From assembly GCA_951213105.1 (NCBI GenBank), contig OX578135.1, positions 162,533,250-162,597,249 on the forward strand: DNA of 64,000 bases, in the 5' to 3' direction. Of the stretch, positions 27,201-42,200 are shown piece after piece. A model generated the notes under the pieces. It made no database searches. It was not told the origin of the DNA and saw nothing but the letters and a program-made list of their open reading frames with translations. Position numbers and translations under genes: made by a program. This DNA comes from Amaurobius ferox. Lineage: Eukaryota; Arthropoda; Arachnida; Araneae; Amaurobiidae. The first letter of the stretch is position 1. Each line of letters opens with the position of its first letter.

Positions 27201-30200
27201 TACTTGTGTTTTTGCAATGTTGAATCCATTCAACCCATGGCTCATTTAGTCTTTCAATACCTGTTAACCTCTCTAATCTGTTAGCACTGTTAATGTGATT
27301 ACTATAATAATATACAGGGTGTCCAGTGCTATCAGTGTCCAATGTCTATTTCCTCAACCGTTAGTCACAGAGATACACTTCCAATTGCAAAAATGTTTTA
27401 AATTTTAAAATGTATTATCTTAGAAACAGTTTAAATTAATAAATGCATTTCTGAAAGAAATATGAAATGTAAATTTTTATACAGTCCCCCGGTCCTACCA
27501 ATTATATTTAGGAAAATCATCCTCATACAATTTTATGCAAAATAAAAAGAATCATTCTTTTACAACCAAAATTGACCGACTTGTAGCTGCTTAAAGTTGG
27601 AGCACTTTTTGTGCTGAGAAATGGTCAATACGGTTCCTGATTGGTTGGTTGCCTGAAGAAATGGTCAATATGGTCCCTGATTGGTTGGTTGCCTGAAATA
27701 GGACATTTTTATGCGTGGAAAAGCGACTTAAGTCATAAAGTTTAATGCTTCATAACTCAGTGAATTTTGGTCATAAAAGGAAGATTTTTTTTTTATTTTG
27801 CTTAAAATTGTATGAGGATGATTTTCCTAAATATAATTGGTGGTAGGACCGGGGGACCGTATAAAAATTTATATTTTGTATTTCTTTCAGAAATGTATTT
27901 ATTGATTTAAACTGTTTCTAAGATAATAGATTTTAAAATTAAAAACATTTTTGCAATTGGAAGTATATCTCTGTGACTAACGGTTGAGGAAACAGCCATT
28001 GGGCACCGATAGCACTGGACATCCTGTATAACAATGAATTACTTACATATATGTTTTATGTCATACATGTTTAAACAGTATATTTTGGAATTGTATAACC
28101 TAAAAATAAATAAGTAATGTTTAAAAAAAAGGTATTGAGAGATTTGAACATACATTTTATTTCTAAATTTGTAAATTGTTTGGCATAGTATTTTGCCCTT
28201 ATTTATTTCCTCATTTCATGCTATGAGTGGTTGTTAATTACTGCTTATAGAATTCTATATAAAATCAATATTTCTAATACTGTAAATGAAACAATCCATA
28301 TTTTTCTCCTGCATTTGTTGACTTAATAGATTCTAAAATATCTGAGTTCATTAAAAAAGCACATATATTTTTTTAATTCATTAATTTTATCTTATATTTT
28401 TTTCTTGTTAACATAAAAGTACAGTGTGGTATGTTACCAGAACTGGATACTTACCAAAATTCCACTTTCTATTAATAGTTACCTGAAATAGAAGAGATAA
28501 AATAATAATAATGCTATATGTCATAACATCAGGGCAATACCAGTGTTAAGCCATCTTTATTTGTATCTTAAGTTACTACACTGTTTTAGATCTGTAATTA
28601 TCAATTGCTTGCTTCTGTAAATCTTTAATGTTTCTAACGCATTCATTTTCATGAATTTTCTGGGCCTTTTACTTAGATTAATTATATTTTCATCTGTCTC
28701 TTTTCTGAAGAAATACAAAGTAAATTCTGTGACAACAGCACTTCTGTTCTTTCTGTAAATATTTTAGAAACGATAGTTATAGATACATTAAATACAAATT
28801 AGGATGTTATGGGAAGTATTCTGTACCAAGGGGTAAGATTGTCAAAAATGTAGCATAGGTAGTTATACTGCTAAGAGAATATGCTTTTCTGGAGGATTTT
28901 GTTAAGTAAATGGAAAGCAATTAGGTTCCATGCAAGACAAACAAATTAGAAAAATTTAGTTCATCCATTTTGCATATAACTGGGTGATCAGAGGTTGCCT
29001 AATACAAATTTGCTAAGCTATTAGCTCTTGTTTGCTAATTATTTATTAACAGATGTGCCTAAACGAATAAAGGAAATAGGACATAAAATTTAATTATTGC
29101 TTATTAGGCTGAATGAACTAATAGTGTTTTTGCTTAGATAATTTCTATTTATAGTCCTTTTCTTAAAAAAATAAATTACAAATTAAAAAGACATTTTGTG
29201 TCACCTGGTTCAAAATTTTATTACAGTGAATTTTGAAATATATTCAACAAATCTTGATAAAAATATCAAACAGTTTTACTAATGAAATAAGCAAATATCA
29301 ATTCAAAAGTTAATAACTAGGTATTGAGTTCTAATTTCATAAACATCCTTTATAATTCTAAATAATGGTGATGAATAAAATTTAAACTTAAATTTATTTT
29401 GAGTTATTTATTTTTCCTCATAACATGTAACTATTTGGACAGAATCTTCTTTTTCATCACCTGCTATTGACCAATTATTAATCGAATCTGAGAGGGACAA
29501 ACAAATGTATTGGCAACTCCACAAAAGTAGATTTCCAAGACGTAAGTATTCCAGCAGCAAGACATCCACCACTAGCAACACTTTTATGCAGTGCATAGAG
29601 TGCTAGTAGTGCATTGCTAATTTTATGCTTAGCTTTTAGTTCATCAGCATTTTATTTTTAAATGTTTTGCCACAACTCTGCCTTATGGAGTTGTTTTACA
29701 TCTAAGCTAGTTTTAGCATGGGATTAGTGGATGTATGAAAGCGATTCATGTACGTATAAGGAATATTTTATTTTTTAGAAATGTTTTGCTTTGATAGGAA
29801 TGATAAACTTATTTTCTCTAAACATCTGTTTTTTAAGTATCGTGCATTGGTACTTTATTTTGGTATCATATGCCAATTGCTTTTGCTTTTCATAAATTTT
29901 AGAAATATTTTATACAAGAACATTTTTGAAGCAATTTTAATGTGGATTGATACTAGCAGTTTTATGATTTAAAATATTGTAGACTTTAACATTTAAAAAA
30001 TAATATATCTATAAGCCAATTATATGTAGTTTACATGTAAATTTTTATATTTAATATTTTGTGATATATATATATATATATAAACTAAAAGCTGAAAATG
30101 GGCATACTGTTAAGGTGCATGTCTTCTGGAAATGATTTATAGAGATTGATAGATGTAGATTTATATGCAGTTTCAGCATTTTGATTTTCTATTTCTGTTT

Positions 30201-33200
30201 AGTTAATACCCTTTTGTGTCCATCAAAATATTATGTAACAGATGAATTTTCTGATATATGAGATTTAAAATTAATGTAAATGCAAATTCGAAATAAAAAA
30301 ATTTAGCTTTTATTAATTGTGCAATTAGATTTTACTGAAAACCATATAATTCTTTAAAAGTTGTTTGCTCCTGTGTTTCCTTAATCCTTATACGTCAGTA
30401 ATCCAAAATAAAAATATAAAATATATGTATGGAAAACTAGTTAAACTGTAATCAAATATGTATCTAATAAATTTCTATTAAAAGCTTATTAGTATGAAAC
30501 CATTTAAATAAATGTTTTACTTGAGAGTCATCATTCAAATAAAAGCCATAAAATTTTATTTCCTTTATCTTGCTGTGTTATAGCAGTTTCAATTAATTTT
30601 CATTTCCATTTGTAATTGATAAATAACAATAATTTTCTACTTTATTTTTCTGAGTACCAATATTTATATAACACCATTTTTTCTATGAAATTTTATATTT
30701 TCAATTATACTTAAAAGCATGATTATTTTTTTATTGTTCTTGTCTAGTATTTAGCTGAATCAGTGCATGTATTGCTAAAGAGATCATTCTTAGCATTTTC
30801 TCTATTATAACTTATCTTTTTAGTTGCATAGATATTCTCATTAAAGTAAGATGTATTTCATCTCTTTCCATTGTAATTAATGCATAACACAATTTTTTAT
30901 TTATTATGCATTGTTATTATATTTTAATTTAAGTGCAATATATGTCTTTGAACTCTGAAAATTTTGTATGTAACAATATAATTATAATATATGGTGTAAA
31001 CAATGTTTTATATGATTGCTATATAAATAGAATCGATTGGAACTAATTTCAAAAAGTTATGAAAACCACTTTTATTTGAACAAAACTTAGGATAAGTGAA
31101 ATATTTTCAACTTATACTTAACCTCAAAACAATTCTGTAAAATGCATATTCTGATTATCTGATTATTTTCATTAACCCTTTCGGGACGGCAGCATTCCGG
31201 AGCTGTCGCGGCCCAAAAGACGACGCGCTTCGCTTCCGAACTGGTCGAAAAGGACGGCGCATTTTTTGCGCTAAGCCTAACTCTCGAAAAAAATTCACTA
31301 AAAATCACCTATTCAACACAGAAATCTACTTTTTACAGGAATAAAAGAAATATTTATGTTCTATTTGATGTATAATTTTCATACAAATCTGAATACAAAA
31401 TACTCGTTAGTTGCTCCCATTCTTTTATCCGAAATAAACGAATAATTTCACTGCCTCTAAAACCCAAACAAAAAAAAATACTCTCTTATATTCCTATGAT
31501 TCACCAACGAAATCATAACGCTGAAATAAAAATAAAAACCGAAACTCAATTATAAAATTGTTGATGCTATGAGAATTGCTCTGTTTGTTTATGTTACAAA
31601 ATGATTTTCACCGCTCCAAATGGAGAAATAATTCATTCGATCCTCTTCTGCCAAGGTCATGCCTCTGCAAAATGCATTAAAGTTAGTTCCATGGACAAGT
31701 AACGCCATCTAGTTCACAAATTAAAACGTTCTGCGTGGTGGCACTTATAGGTGCCACTATCTGCTTGCGGTAAAATTTCCTCTGGCCCGAGTGAGTGCCT
31801 TTCGTCCTTGAATGCATGTTCGCATCTGGCACCTGGGTGTGCTGTTCGTCGCGAAAGGGTTAAAGTTGCATTGTACAAAATGAATAAACGTGGCAATTGA
31901 TATTTTCATTTATGCAATATTACTTTGAGAAAAATACAGTTTTTGTATAACACCAATCCATATTTTTTTTACATTGTAACAATTGTATTTTTTATAAATG
32001 CAGTATAAAAGTTTTTACTCTTTAACTGCAATTTCAGTACACGATTTTAAATTTGTGTGATTAAAAACAATTAGAAGAAAATGCTGTTTAGGTTCACCTA
32101 TATTATAATTTACTATTCATTTATTTTAAAAAGCATTTGAATGGAAAGAAAGTTACAAATGAAAATGCTTTTAATCATAAAGTTTTCATTTCAATTTAAA
32201 CTTTTCAGTCTAGCCCATGTTGTGAAAAAATATTCATTATCTTTTGAAATATAGAATTTAAGGTAATAACTGATACATTCACCACCAATGTAGTGAAATT
32301 CTTTATATATTTTGTTTGTAACATACTGTTTAAATAATTAATATTAGATCCAATTGTGTATTAACACAATTGTGTATTTTATTGATATAAAATATACTGT
32401 AAGTGTCCAAATTTTCTGTATTGAACCTTTTGGGGCAATTTTCTAATGGTCCTTTGAAGTCTGCTTTGAACAGTAACACCTGTATATAATCTCACATTGA
32501 CTTAAATAGTTAATTAATTTTCTTATTAACCATAAACTTTCAAACTGAATTATAGTTGCTTTTTCTAAGTGTGTAGCTCTGTTTCTTTCAGTAACTCTTT
32601 AAAAGAATTTTTCATTTTGTAAAACTTTTCTTGGTGTATTCTTAATTTAATATGTACTCACTTGTTAAAAATGTGATCTTTTATTTTTAAAGATAATAGA
32701 TTTAAAACAAAAAATCAATGGTATTTTTGCAATTTTAGATTCCTGTATTCAAAATCTATAGTATCACTAGCAGCAGACCCGTTCTTCATACGGAGTATAT
32801 AATATAAAGAGACTTATAATTCGCAATCATGTGCAAATTCTGTTAAAATATTGAATTTATTGCTCCTAAAGAGAAGTTTAAGAATATATGTTCTCACTAT
32901 GCAAAAATTATCTTCACGGGCAGATCTGAAGAATAAAACATCCTGGCCCCTTTCGTAAGCAAATTTACAAAAAGAAAAAGAATTGAATCAATATATGCAA
33001 CCCCGTACTACTTATATTGTCGCAGATTAGAAAATGTGCCAGTGTGTTAGTAGAAAATTACCCATATTTCAATATAAGTCTAAAAAATATTTGCCAAAAT
33101 AAAAGAGATGACGTAATAAATTGAAAATATCAATAATCCCCGTACTCTTTATATCAGAAGGTTGTAATTGATTCCAATATATGCCAATATATATCAAAAC

Positions 33201-36200
33201 ATATGCCAATATACCTATACTATTTATATTCCCGTAGATTAAAAGATATACCCTTGTATTTGTAGAAGATTACTCGTACAACGTACAATATATGAGTTTA
33301 AACAATTTTTGTCATAATAAAACAATTGCATAATAACTTGAAAATATCAATAATCCCTGAATCAATAATCCCCAAAAATATCAATAATAATAATGTTAAA
33401 ACCTGAAGACCGTAATTGATACTCTCCAGTCAAAAATACTATAAGAAAAATCAAATCGTTCTTTTCTAAAATATATTTTTATGTCCATTTATTTATTATT
33501 CAAATCGAAAAAAATAATTATTAAAATTAACAGACAGATTTAATTTAATTGCGTTTCTGAGTAACATGATATAAGATAGAATCTTCCTCCTAAACTGCGA
33601 AATTAAATAGCCATTTTGATTTCTTTATACTTTTCATTGTTCAGTAAAAACTTGTTTTAAATATACCATGGAGATAGATTTCCCCATTAAATCATGTTTC
33701 AAACAATTCATATTTTCAGAAAGTGACTAATTAGCGCAAAAAATCTCCCATCAAACTCCGAGATTAAATTTTAATTCACTTTCAAACGATTTTCAAGCTT
33801 TTCGTTTGGATAAACCACGGAGTTAGAGAGTAGAACTCCTAGGAAAAAGTTTCGTTTTTCATTAATATCTCGACAACCCCTGGTCTTAGATACTCGAAAC
33901 TTGGGCCAAATTTATGGGGGGCTATTTCAAGGCTATCCACAAAATTTCATCAAATTCGGTTCAGCCATTCTCCCGTGATGGTGAGACAAACGAAAATTTC
34001 GTTTTTTACTAATATCTCGAGAACCACTGATTGTAGAAATTCCAAACATGGACTAAATTTTAAGTGGGACTATTTCCAGGCTACCCACAAAATTTCATCA
34101 AATTCGGTTCAGCCATTTTCCTGTGATGACGGGACAAACAGACAGATAGACAGATTTTCAATTTTATATATATAGATTTAATTATCATGGTTCGTGCATT
34201 TGTAAAAATCGTAGAAAAGTGCTTGAAAAAAAAAAAATTCCATTTTCAAGTGCTTGAAAATCCTTGAATTTCTTTAAAAGTAAAAATTGTTCTTGAATTT
34301 TATTTTGAAAAATGATGAAGTGCTTAATTTTTTCGAAAAACTCTAATGTATGCAAATTTTTATAAAGCCGCAATTCAGCCCATATTTCCTGTACAATACA
34401 CAGGGTTCTAGCTGTGGATCACCATTGCTCCAAATCACGATAAAATGTTTCATTTGATGAGTATACAAACATACAAACAATCAAAATGAAATTGCGAATT
34501 CAGAAATATTTACAGGAACAAAAGCAGATATCTTTACCAAAAAAAAAGTGTGAGATTGATTATTCAGAAACAAAGATATTGAAGAAGAAAAAATGTTTGA
34601 AAATCCATGCATTGACAGAATCTGTTGATGAATTAGCACTAAAGACTATAAAGACATAATGATATTACTTTCATTTCAGTCAAATAGTTTACGACAAACA
34701 GTAAAAAAAAAACAAGAAAATTTGTTAGAAATAAATTCAATGATACAAGCAGTTGTGATGGAGTTGTGTGTGTGTGTGGAGGGGGGGGGGAGGTCTAGAA
34801 CCATCGTAGCATTGCTATTATTGCTACACCTTAAGTCTTTAAATAGTGCTTGAAATTTTTTTTTTTTTTTTCAAGAAGACTGTACGAACTATGATAATAT
34901 AAAGGAAGAATTTTGAGAAACTTTACATTCAAGATGTTGATGGAAATACACATTTTGAGACTTACATATATTTGAAGCACTTTTGAAAGGAAGTCTATCT
35001 TTTTTCTTTTATTGGGTGGTGTAGAATTAAGATTGAATGCACATATTGTATTGAAAATTTTTATAAAAACTGTTTATGTAACAAACTGAAACGAGATAAC
35101 GCTTTGGACTTTGCATGCACAATTGGAATACATGTTATTCAAATTCAAAATCTTGAAAATATTTTCGATAGAGAAAATATGCTAATTCAAAACCATGACA
35201 ATAGCAGATAAAAAAAATGTATTTTTACAATCAGTTTGTCAGGGTGTTAATAATAATGTATAAACTGACTGCAATTGCAAGATTGAGTTGCATAAAGTCC
35301 CTCTTTAAAAAAAAATTATGGAACTTCGAGAATACATTTTATAAAATAAATTATTTGTAAATAAAAGCTTCTGCTAAAATACTTTTTTATCAGTATGATC
35401 TTGAAAACATTTTGCATCCTTAGAACTGATTGATAAGAAAAAAAATTTCATATATGTAAAATTACATTATTGTAATAAAATTCCTTGGACATTTTCCAGT
35501 CACAGAAACTGGTAGATTGAGATCATGATGCTAATACACTAGTCAATTTGATCTGGTTGTTTTTAACTTTTTTTGGCTCGGGTATTTATAATGTATATCA
35601 GAGTCATTAAACAGAAAAAAGTATTGACCTGTAGCCAGCTCTCAGTCAGCTTAGCCAGTGATTGCACCAGACAGTTCTATGGCCAGTCTGTCCATGTTGG
35701 AACTTCTATCAGGTATGATTTGAGTCATAATGTAAGTAAACCTGAATAATATCAAATATATGAAAGTGCATGAGAATGTTGAATAAAGCCTATACATATT
35801 ATTCCTAGGAACAGAGCTTTAACTAAAAGAACTGCTGAGAGCACAGAAAAATTTAAACACCCCAAAATTAACTTTATTTTACAGGTAATAACTAGCATAT
35901 AAAAATAGTATCCTTGGTAAAACCTATTTAATTAAAATCTCTCATATTACAAAAAACTATACATGACAGTCACTATGTGTTTGAAGATAGTTTCAGCACC
36001 TGGCAAAAAAGATTCATGTTTATTTATTTATTTATTTTTTACTTTCCATTACAGAATGCCACTCAAAACAAATCTGCCTTAAACATATGCATCTTTTGCT
36101 CCTAAGGAAATATGACTGTGCCTAGAAATTTAACATTATTCCATATAATTAATTTGTGAATAACTGATTAAAAAAAAAATAGCAGTGCTTTTCATATATT

Positions 36201-39200
36201 TTGGAATGTACTGTTTATAAAATTTAAGCATGCTTAATAAATATTTACAATAGATGCATAAACTTATATTCTTGTTCAGTTTGTGCTTGTTTTATGATTT
36301 TATTGATACCTATACTACTTTCGTATTGCTAGTTGTATGTAAAAAATTATGGTTTAATATTTAAGGATAAGAAATTACAAAGTTTAAAAAATGTATTTAA
36401 ACATATTGTTTGCATTTGTTAGTACACCTGTCCCCCGATTTACATGGAAGATAGGTTCAACACAAAACCGTGTAAATTGAAATCTTGGATTTTGCTAAGT
36501 AAAATCATGTAAAACGAAAATAACCCCAAAATGTGCATGATTCAGTCATTTATTTAAGTAAAACAAAAGTAAGACATCTTAGAAAACTTGCATCAACAAA
36601 CATATGAATGTAGTAATATAACATATTTAATTTATTTTACATTAGGAACAAAGAACAAAAAAACAAAAAGGCCCTTAAAAATTAATTATAAGTTTAATCA
36701 CTGTCATCACTTTCATGTACTAGCAGTCTTTTCTTTCTGATAGGTATGATGTCACTTTCATCACTTGAGCTTTCTTGATGCGATTCTGGCTCAATGGTTG
36801 ACGAATTAGGCAAGATCTCGGGTTGACAAGACTTTGTCATGAAATCGGTAATTAACAATTGCGTAGGTTTTTTTGCTAAATCTTTATAGACCTCTTCATA
36901 TTAATTTAAGCATTTACGAAGGTCTCGCTGGAATCGGAGAACTCTCTCAATATTTGTGTCATATTGTAAGAAATGGTTGTCCAATTTTCTTCCCAAATCA
37001 AGTCCTACGCTTATGATTCTTGCTGTGAACGCAACTGGTTCAGATTGCTCTTCATCAGAATCATTGTCTTCATCATGTTTGTTTGTTTCACGAATCATGT
37101 TAATTAAATCATCTACATTCAATTCTTCATCAGCCATTATTTCTTCAATATCTGCCTGAGCTAAATCTTCAAAACCTTCTCCTCCTATAGTATGGGCCAA
37201 TTCAGTGATCTGAGAGAATATTCATGCTCTATTGGTGATTTATCATTTCCACTTTCAACAACATCCGGCCATATTGCTTTCCAGCAGGTGTTGATCGTTG
37301 ATTGTTTGATCTGAGTGTATGACAGTCCAACATGCTTAACACAATCTAAAATTGTAAATTTCTTCCGCTCCCAAGCATCCATCAGAGTAAGAGATTAATC
37401 ATTTTCCATTTGTTCGAAGATATATGAAAGTTTGCTTGATGTACAGTGCTTTAAAAGTCGAAATTATGCCTTGATCTAACGGCTGTAATAAGGAAGTTGT
37501 ATTCTTTGGTAAAAAAACAACTTTTACATTTTCGTGTTGTAAATCTGGAGGATGACCTGGTGCATTATCAATTAATAGAAGAGCCTTAAAAGGCAATCCC
37601 TTTTTAGTTAAATAATTTTTGACATCTGAAACAAAGAAGTTATGGAACCATTCATTGAAAGCCATGGAAGTGCCCCATGCTTTTTTATTAGCCATCCAAT
37701 AGACGGGAAGGTTTTTGATATTTATTCCTTTGAATGATCGTGGTGATTTTGATTTGTTAATCACCAATGGTTTCATATAATCACCAGAAGTATTGCAACA
37801 GAAAAGAACTGTTATACGACTTTTCGCTACTTTATGACCACTAGCTGATTTGTGAGCTTTGGCTATAAAGGTTCTTTCCGGCATTTTTTTCCAGAATTAT
37901 CCGGACTCGTCAGCATTGAAAACCTGATCAGAAGTGTAGGAGTTAGCGGCAATGATTTCAGCAAGTTTTGTCGGATATTATTGTGCCGCATCCGAATCAG
38001 CAGATGCACTTTCACCTTTCATTCTCAGATTATGTAAAAAATGTCTTTGTTTGAATCTCTCGAATCACCCATAGCTTGCGGAGAAAGATACCTTCTTTTC
38101 ATCAGACGAAGTCGATGGCGACTGATTCTTAAGTGATTGATAAATCTTCAAAGCTATATTTGTAACAGCATTGGTATCGATCGGGATTCGCTTTTGAGTT
38201 TGGTCTTCTATCCATATCACTAAGGCTTTTTCCATATTTTCCATTGTAACATCTCTAACATATGAAGGCGTACTCATACTGCTGCAGGTTCCAGCTGCTA
38301 CACTTTTTCTAACGAAGTTTTCATTTTTTCTTATTGTCCTTATTGTGGCTTCATTCATGGAGTAAAATTTAGCAACATCCGTTACTCTTTCTCTATTACG
38401 TACTAATATTTGAATTTTAGTTTCTAAAGAAATAATTTTTCTTTTCATTTGATTTTTCTTCAAATCCTTTGACATTATAGAACCTTAACAAATTTACGCA
38501 AACTATAAAGATGCAAGAAAAACTATAAATGTTGAAAACTTACCAGTTCAAAAGTTAAACGCACAATAATATAAGCTTTGCTGCTAAAATGTTTCTGCAC
38601 TATGTACTTGCATGAACCAGATAGCTTTTCTGTTGTGAAATACATACGGGGATTCCCCTATTATGGGGATTTCCCTAAATGGGGATTCCCCATTACGGGG
38701 ATTCCCCTAAATGTATATATTTTACAACACCGGGAATCCCCTGTTGTTTTCATCAGTGTTACCAAAGGAATAAAATTCAAAAATGTCATCAAATCTTTGT
38801 ATAGGCGTATATGGAGCGGAATATACATTTTTATCAATTTTTTGAAATCTGTTAATTTATAAACCGTGTAAAAGTGAAATCGTGTAAAACAAGTGCCGTG
38901 TAAATCGGGGGATAAGTGTATTAAGTAATTACAAATTTAAATACTTAATTTATTTGTTAAAATTTGCACTTAATTTCCTAAAATTTTATATTGGAATAAA
39001 TAAAAATATGTAGTTTTGGTACTTTCTTTCAAAATTCTTACTAATTTTTTTAGAAACATCTTTAACAGTAAAAGACCTTGATGTTCTCATGGCTAAATTA
39101 GAACAAGATAATCGCATTTTAGCTGAACTTGATAGAAAAAGGGCTACTATAAGTAAGTAAAAAGTTCTAGCTTTAATTCTCATACACAGTGTTCCTAACG

Positions 39201-42200
39201 GAATTTTCTGACCCCTATGCACCAAATGCACTGGTCCCCTTACTACCCACAATTTTACAAATTATTGACCATTTTTTCATAAACAGTTTTTGATACCCAG
39301 CCCCAAGCCACCACCCATACTATATGAAATGCATCCTTTTTTAGCCCCCTGTTGGCGGCCCTGCACATATAATATGTTTATTTACAATTTGCATGTTCAT
39401 TTGTAATTTAAACATAGACTTTGTATTTTTATTAATAATAATAATTTCAAAATTTGACCTGGTGTCTCAAAATTTGAGTTTATATTTCTTGAAGTTATCT
39501 AATAGTTGAAGATAGGCCTGTGACTAAATCTAAATTTGTTTTATAAATATTTTATAAATAAATTTTTATATATAGCATTTAGGTTTCTCTGTTTTGCCTT
39601 ATATAAAAATTTCTTGTTTCTTTTATTATTCACTTATATTAAAATGCCTTAAATTATAGTTTATTTGGATCATAGTTTATCTGAACATGGATGTTGCATT
39701 AATACATTGCATGTAACATCTATAAATTTATCTTTGAATCCATAGAATGTAATTGATGTTTATAATTTCATGAAATTCAATATACAAGTAAATATATATT
39801 CTAGATACTGATAATCATACTGCAGCTTTGGTTCTAAAAGTATTTCATAATATATATTTTTTTTAATATTTTTATATGGTAAAGAATGACAAAATTTGAC
39901 TGTTTTTCAGCATTTTAATATTAAATGCACACTATTATCGAATTAATGCACTAACGATGAATTATACACGAATTAATATTAGTCCTTAGAAGGTTTAATT
40001 TCCAAAATCATTGTTTTATTGTCTTTATCTATTCACATTTCCTTTTTTAATTTTTCAATTTGTTCATTTTATTACTTTCCATACATAAAATATAATTTCC
40101 CCATACATAATATAATGTATAAGGAAAGTATTGTGACTGGATTAAAAATTCGAATTTGAGTTTTTGTCTGGAAAGCACTTTTCAAACATCTCTGGATACG
40201 AATTGAACATTTTTAAGGTGGTGTCTATGTGTGTGTGTAAGTATGTGTACGAGTCTGTAGAGACGATATCTCACGAACAAATGGAGCAATTCAAATGAAA
40301 TTTGGTACAAAAATTGCAATCAGTTAATACTAGAAACCTATTGTTTTTAAGCTCAATTGAATGTTCGAAAGACCCCCCAAAGTTTTTAATGAAATTCTGA
40401 AAAAATCATTAAAAAATCAGAACCTTCAATAAAGATATGTAAATAATTATTTCTTATGGAATTTTTCATTAAAAATGATTGACACAAACTTTAGAATGCT
40501 AGCATGAACTGTTCTCGAGATATTGCATATTTTTCAAATAAATGTATCAAAAATCACATAAAATTAAAAAAAAAGTGTTAACTATTAGTAAATATGTTCA
40601 TCTTTCATATGTCATATTATGCGATAAATTTGTTATCATTCTTGGGGATCTAGTTCGTTCCTTTCAAGAGTGAAAATACTTTGAGTAATACCTTTGTATC
40701 TTGATGTGTAACAATTCACCAATAGTCATTTATTGACTATAAGGATAACCTATTTCTCTGTTTATACTGCTTGGTGACATTTTGACAACTAATTTGATAG
40801 AATATCATCAATTTGGAGATATTTTTTTAAATGTTGCCAAATTGACAAAAATGTCGCCAAGGCCAAGTTAATAAAAATGATGCTAAATCAATGAAATTGA
40901 CTAATTAATGAAAATTCAATATCTTGGAAAGAATATAAGAATCTATAATAAGAATAATCTATTTCTCTGTCCATAATGCTTGGAAAAATTTCGGCAACAA
41001 ACTTGGTGGAATATCACCAACTTGGCAAGATTTTTAAATGTTGCAAAATTGATGAAAATGTTGCCAATTTGATAAAATTATCACCAAATTGATAAAAATA
41101 ATGACTAATTGATGAAAATTCAATATCTTAGAAAGAATATAAGAATCTACTGTAAGAATAATCCATTGCTCTGTCCGTACGTACATTACTCTTGATGAAA
41201 AATTAAACAGGATGTTGCCAATTGGGTGACTTTTCTTTAAATGTTGCCAAATTCACAAAAATGTCACAAAAGCGATAAAAATGTTGCCAAATTGGTAAAA
41301 TTGACTGCAATGATAGGTAATGTTTTGCAAATTTTGAATTCCTTCATATAGTGGGCATATCATCTAGTATATAAGAAATGTTCTCTCCCTTTTTCTGTAA
41401 TGTTTGGCGATACATTTGGCAAGCTTGGCACATAATCTAGCAGAATATCACCAACTTGGCACATAATCTAGCAAAATATCGCCAACTTGACAATACTTCA
41501 CTTCAGATTGATGAAAATTTCATCAAAATTGCTAAAATGATGCCAAGTTAACGAAACTGACACCAAATTGATAAATTAATTACTAAATTATTTTAATATA
41601 TGGACAATATTACTTATTAAGGACCATTATTAATAATTGTCAATTTAGAGTTGCATAAAATATAAGTTGATTGGATACTTTGAAATAGTTTTACATGTTC
41701 TCATCCGGAAAAGCACCAAATGTACAATTCAATGTTAAAAACACTGTACTGTGGATCTTATACATCATTTTTCCATGGTGAAAGAAGAAAATTCATTGCA
41801 TTATATAAGGAAATCATGTGCTACCCACATCATATTTTTTCTTACTAGAAGTACAGCTTGAAATTCATTTTTAGTATATACTACTAAAACATTTTGATTA
41901 TACCAAAATAATTTATTTTATACATAATATTTGATAAAATGAGATGCCGAAATACTGAGTATCATTATGTGAAACTTTCCTTTTTAAATGAATACATAAT
42001 ACACTATTTTATTACTCTATTGTTAAATAAATCATATTCATATATTAAGTTTACTTTTGTTTAGATGCTAAAACTATTATTTTCATAAGACTTATCAGAT
42101 GTAACAGTAAAAGATATTTATTTTGAAGAAGTTTTATATAGTAAGATTTAACCAAATAATCATGGAAACGATAAGTGGTTAATAAAAATAGTGTTGTCAT

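Larger units (their letters stand above)
36425..38918 (-). mobile_element. pogo/Tigger DNA transposon, nearly complete
   Basis: Inverted ends share TCCCCCGATTTACA: left from 36425 (CACCTGTCCCCCGATTTACA), right ending 38918 with reverse complement CACTTATCCCCCGATTTACA. TA duplications lie at 36423-36424 and 38919-38920. Minus-strand transposase 38475-36901. Total 2494 bp, the size of an autonomous Tigger. Preserved termini and an almost readable frame indicate a younger insertion than the 13068-15212 element. Confidence 0.92.

Noticed and set aside
31087..31308. 73-residue minus-strand gene
   Set aside because: It overlaps the terminus of the piggyBac-like MITE and continues into AT-rich flank; no conserved content.
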